Assembly (NCBI GenBank): GCA_002697825.1
Contig: NZYH01000034.1
Coordinates: 15,914 to 23,347 of the forward strand
Reading direction: 5' to 3'
Length of the DNA: 7,434 nucleotides
Source: Nitrospina sp.
GTDB lineage: Bacteria > Nitrospinota > Nitrospinia > Nitrospinales > VA-1
Below, in pieces: positions 5,006 to 7,434 of this stretch (position 1 is its first letter; each line of letters begins with the position of its first letter). The translations under genes and the position numbers were made by a program. Under the pieces are notes generated by a model. That model searched no databases and had not been told where the DNA came from. It saw only the letters and a list, made by a program, of their open reading frames with translations.

Positions 5006-5572
5006 ATGGCGAAAGAAAGAAAAGTTAAAAAAGTTCAAGCCAGACATATTCTTGTGGGTTCTAAGGAGCTTGCTGAGGAATTGAAGGTCAAAATAGATGA
5101 AGGGGCGGAATTCACAAAATTAGCAGAAGAGCATAGTGAATGTCCTTCAAAAAAACGTGGTGGGGATCTGGGTTGGTTTGGGAAGGGGGCTATGGTACGC
5201 CCTTTTGAGGTAGCTGCATTTACTGCTCAAGAAGGAGATGTGGTTGGTCCCGTACATACCGAGTTCGGTTGGCATTTAATATATGTATACGAAATTCAAG
5301 AAGATGTTGATCCAGATGCAGGCCCACCAACAGGTGATGAAGACGCCGATGAGGATACATTACGTTTGGTTGCAGAAAACTATGCGCATGAGTTTATGAT
5401 GCTGGGATATACTAGCAAAAAAGTTTTAAGTCTTTTTACTAGCCCTCATTTTAAATCTGCGAACACGGTCTATAATATTCTTGGTGTTGATGTCATTAAT
5501 GAGGTAATAGCTCAGGTTTTCGGACAAAAAGTTGAAAAACAAGAAAGTTCGGAATCAGAAGAAGAAACCTAA
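5006..5572 (+). CDS. Cytoplasmic parvulin-type peptidyl-prolyl cis-trans isomerase with C-terminal extension
   Basis: This enzyme should catalyse cis-trans isomerisation of peptide bonds before proline during protein folding. Residues 9-97 form a complete rotamase (PpiC/parvulin) domain: ARHILV with His14, HSECPSKKRGGDLGWF with Cys46, GAMVRPFEVAAF with Met63, Phe67 and Phe72, and TEFGWHLI with His90. These match the active-site positions of E. coli parvulin. There is no signal peptide or membrane anchor, unlike SurA or PrsA, so it acts in the cytoplasm. The 188-residue length is about twice that of a minimal parvulin. After an acidic linker (99-118) comes a helical segment, about 119-173, with YAHEFMMLGYTSKKVL, SPHFKSANTVYNILG and VINEVIAQVFG, then an acidic tail. 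I do not recognise that segment as a named domain. ATG 5006 has only a weak GGA eight bases upstream. It lies 47 bases after the SEC-C gene. Confidence 0.9.
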   Translation: MAKERKVKKVQARHILVGSKELAEELKVKIDEGAEFTKLAEEHSECPSKKRGGDLGWFGKGAMVRPFEVAAFTAQEGDVVGPVHTEFGWHLIYVYEIQEDVDPDAGPPTGDEDADEDTLRLVAENYAHEFMMLGYTSKKVLSLFTSPHFKSANTVYNILGVDVINEVIAQVFGQKVEKQESSESEEET

Positions 5573-5605
5573 AGCGGGTCTAGTTCAAGGGCTATGCTTT
5601 TTTTT
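5571..5605 (+). terminator. Weak candidate intrinsic terminator between convergent genes
   Basis: AAAGC (5571-5575) can pair with GCTTT (5596-5600), with an inner TAG/CTA pairing, followed by an uninterrupted run of eight T (5598-5605). The stem is short and bulged, so termination efficiency is doubtful. Its place between the convergent parvulin and serA genes is what one would expect for a terminator. Confidence 0.35.
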
Positions 5606-5613
5606 GGGATGAT

Positions 5614-7194
5614 TTAAAGAGTTACACTGTTTACATTAATTACGTTGGCAGTGTTTCGTAGTTCCTTTAAGGCCTCAGTGGTGGGCGGAGAGTCGATATT
5701 GATAATAGCTACTGCTTTTCCACCATCTTCCATCCTTCCTAAATGAAAACCTGCAATATTTAAGTTGTGTTTCCCTAGAATGTTTCCAAGGTTACCAATG
5801 ACTCCTGGCACATCCATGTTATTAAGTACTAACATATTTTTTGAGATTACAGCTTCCAAACTATATTCGTCGAACTGAACAATTCTTGAATCGCCTTTTC
5901 CAAAAATACTACCAGTCACAGTTCGTGCTTCTTTCTCACTGGTGATTTGTAATTGAACGGTGCTGGTGTACTCGTGCACCTCGTTACTGATCGACTCCTG
6001 CACTTCAATTCCTCTTTCTTTTGCTATAAATGGAGCGTTAACCATATTGATGCCATCAATAGAGCGATTAAAGAGACCTTTTAGAATAGCATTTGTTATA
6101 GGTTTTACCTCTAGGTTAGAAACTTCGCCATTGTATTTAATCACAATACGTTTTATTGGGCCATCAACGAGTTGTGAAACAAAACTACCAAGGTCTTCAC
6201 CTAAAGTTATGTTGGGCTTAATTAGAGCCAGAGTTTCAGCATCAATTGATGGTACATTGACCGCATTTCGAACGTTGCCGTTCTTAAGATAGTCAATGAT
6301 CTGGTCACACATCGAGGTAGCTACTTTCACCTGTGCTTCTCCTGTAGAAGCGCCTAGGTGTGGGGTGCATATGATTTCGTTCACTTTTAGGAGGGGGCTA
6401 TCAAGATCCAGCGGTTCGCTGTGATAAACATCCAGAGCTGCTCCCGCAACTTTTTTATCCTGAATGGCTGAAATCAGTGCAGCATCATCGATCAAAGATC
6501 CGCGGGCGCAATTGACAATGCGAACCCCAGGCTTCATTTGGTCGAACTGTTCTTTTCCCAATAGAGGTGAGCCGTCCGCCTGCCCAGGAGTGTGTAAGCT
6601 GATAAAGTCTGACCGAGTCAGTAAATCACCCATTTCCACTAATTCTACACCGAGCAACTTTGCTCTTTCCTGTGTGATGAAGGGATCGTAACCCAATATT
6701 TTCATTTGGAAAGCACGCGCTCTTTCGGCAACATTAGAACCGATTCTACCTAACCCAATGATACCAAGCGTTTTTTCAAACAGTTCTACTCCCATGAACT
6801 CTTTCGGAGCCCATTTTCTATTTTTTAATGCAAAACTTGCTTGTGGAATATTGCGGGAAAGCGCCATCATTAAAGCCATCGTATGCTCAGCAGTAGTTAT
6901 CATGTTGCCTTCTGGCGCATTCATGACAATGATTCCCTTTTTACCAGCCGCCGCTAAATCAATATTATCTACACCGACCCCAGCCCGTCCAATTACTTTA
7001 AGGTTGTCGGCTACTTCAATAATTTCAGCAACGACTTTAGTTGCGCTTCGGACAATTAAACCATCGTAGGTGGGAATAATTTTTATTAATTCTTCCTTGG
7101 ATAGACCTGTTTTAACATCGACCTCCAGTCCAGACTCTTTTTTAAGAATTTCAACTCCCGTTGCTGAGAGATTGTCAGATACAAGAACTTTCAT
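5614..7194 (-). CDS. serA: D-3-phosphoglycerate dehydrogenase
   Basis: SerA oxidises 3-phosphoglycerate to 3-phosphohydroxypyruvate with NAD+, the first step of serine synthesis, in the cytoplasm. At 526 residues it is the long form with a catalytic region, an intervening allosteric substrate-binding domain and a C-terminal ACT domain, like the Mycobacterium tuberculosis enzyme. Visible features are RAGVGVDNID (70-79), the nucleotide-binding GLGRIG (147-152) with the ribose-binding acidic residue at Asp170, and catalytic Arg231 (CARGSLID), Glu260 (SEP) and His279 (TPHLGAST). The intervening domain covers about 315-450. The ACT domain (about 453-526) contains DVPGVIGNLGNILG, the usual serine-binding region, so feedback inhibition by serine is likely. 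The loop after LHTP reads GQADGSPLLG, where many homologues have LTxET. GGAGC on the minus strand lies seven bases before the ATG, fixing the start. It follows serC on the same strand. Confidence 0.97.
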   Translation of the reverse strand: MKVLVSDNLSATGVEILKKESGLEVDVKTGLSKEELIKIIPTYDGLIVRSATKVVAEIIEVADNLKVIGRAGVGVDNIDLAAAGKKGIIVMNAPEGNMITTAEHTMALMMALSRNIPQASFALKNRKWAPKEFMGVELFEKTLGIIGLGRIGSNVAERARAFQMKILGYDPFITQERAKLLGVELVEMGDLLTRSDFISLHTPGQADGSPLLGKEQFDQMKPGVRIVNCARGSLIDDAALISAIQDKKVAGAALDVYHSEPLDLDSPLLKVNEIICTPHLGASTGEAQVKVATSMCDQIIDYLKNGNVRNAVNVPSIDAETLALIKPNITLGEDLGSFVSQLVDGPIKRIVIKYNGEVSNLEVKPITNAILKGLFNRSIDGINMVNAPFIAKERGIEVQESISNEVHEYTSTVQLQITSEKEARTVTGSIFGKGDSRIVQFDEYSLEAVISKNMLVLNNMDVPGVIGNLGNILGKHNLNIAGFHLGRMEDGGKAVAIINIDSPPTTEALKELRNTANVINVNSVTL

Positions 7195-7289
7195 TCGTTA
7201 GCTCCAAATAAATGATTGCCGAAAATAACCGGCGGTTTTGCTATATAAACCTCTATTATCAAAAATAGCTATAGATCAAAATATAACTC
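7195..7289 (-). other. serC-serA intergenic spacer
   Basis: These 95 bases are A+T-rich. Read on the minus strand they contain a weak GCCG/CGGC pairing near serA without a T run, and GATAAT as an isolated -10-like hexamer without a properly spaced -35. Nothing shows a separate serA promoter; joint transcription with serC is the simplest reading. Confidence 0.4.
7202..7205 (-). promoter_or_regulatory. serA ribosome binding site
   Basis: The minus strand reads GGAG followed by seven bases and then ATG. It supports the serA start at 7194. Confidence 0.75.
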
Positions 7290-7434
7290 TTAGGTCTTAC
7301 GCTTTTCAAAATCCTGCATATAATCAATCAGAGTGTCAACGCCAGCTTCAGGCATGGCGTTATAGATACTTGCCCTCATTCCCCCGACTGAACGATGACC
7401 TTTTAGAGTGGTTAACCCAAGATCCTCAGCACCT
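7290..7434 (-). CDS. serC: Phosphoserine aminotransferase, C-terminal fragment (cut by window edge)
   Basis: The last 47 residues and the TAA stop (7290-7292) are present; the rest lies beyond the right edge. SerC is a pyridoxal-phosphate enzyme that transfers an amino group from glutamate to 3-phosphohydroxypyruvate, the product of SerA, giving phosphoserine. The fragment contains the diagnostic end of the family, [18 protein letters not shown], whose His-Arg and Arg residues line the substrate-phosphate/carboxylate site in known structures, followed by the final helix [17 protein letters not shown]. The neighbour serA, 95 bases downstream on the same strand, catalyses the preceding step, which strongly supports the identification. 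The fragment looks intact, so truncation is due only to the window. Confidence 0.95.
   Translation of the reverse strand, partial: GAEDLGLTTLKGHRSVGGMRASIYNAMPEAGVDTLIDYMQDFEKRKT

Noticed and set aside
5960..6292. Plus-strand open frames opposite serA (also 6464-6691 and 6758-7069)
   Set aside because: serA is certain on the other strand, and these translations look like antisense of its conserved motifs.
1..7434. Mobile element, CRISPR array, tRNA or rRNA
   Set aside because: No transposase or integrase motifs, regularly spaced repeats, cloverleaf or ribosomal RNA sequence were seen on either strand.

Overview
The window reads as an A+T-rich bacterial chromosome segment with tightly packed genes and no mobile-element, phage, RNA-gene or CRISPR signature. 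The housekeeping genes (serA, serC, a parvulin, a SEC-C protein) do not fix the taxonomy. A multi-copy set of DUF1566 genes together with a Uxx-star glutaredoxin-like gene suggests a free-living, probably aquatic Gram-negative lineage such as Nitrospinota or a deltaproteobacterial relative. That placement is a guess from gene content, not a demonstrated assignment.

Bases 1-273 hold no gene I can support, only a short tandem repeat and one copy of a recurring leader sequence. Bases 274-4033 form a one-strand array of seven genes. Six encode paralogous proteins of the DUF1566 / Lcl C-terminal family (seven domains in all, because one gene carries two). The seventh is a small thioredoxin-fold protein of the Uxx-star type, with cysteine where relatives often have selenocysteine. 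The last four DUF1566 genes are separated by only 6-8 bases and are almost certainly co-transcribed. None of the six proteins has a signal peptide or membrane segment, which is unusual because DUF1566 domains are usually described from exported or surface proteins. The set looks like a local, old tandem expansion of cytoplasmic proteins of unknown function.

Bases 4034-5605 hold two more genes on the same strand. The first encodes a protein with a C-terminal SEC-C zinc motif, and its annotated start is doubtful. The second encodes a cytoplasmic parvulin-type peptidyl-prolyl isomerase with an uncharacterised helical C-terminal extension. Both suggest protein folding or quality-control roles, but a functional link to the DUF1566 array is only inferred from adjacency and shared direction. 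A weak hairpin with a run of eight T ends this block.

Bases 5614-7434 lie on the opposite strand and carry the serine-biosynthesis pair serC (C-terminal end only, running off the window) followed by serA (complete). These catalyse the first two steps from 3-phosphoglycerate towards serine.

The most interesting part is the DUF1566 array with the embedded redox protein. It could be an undescribed intracellular system, but the sequence gives no direct evidence of its function.
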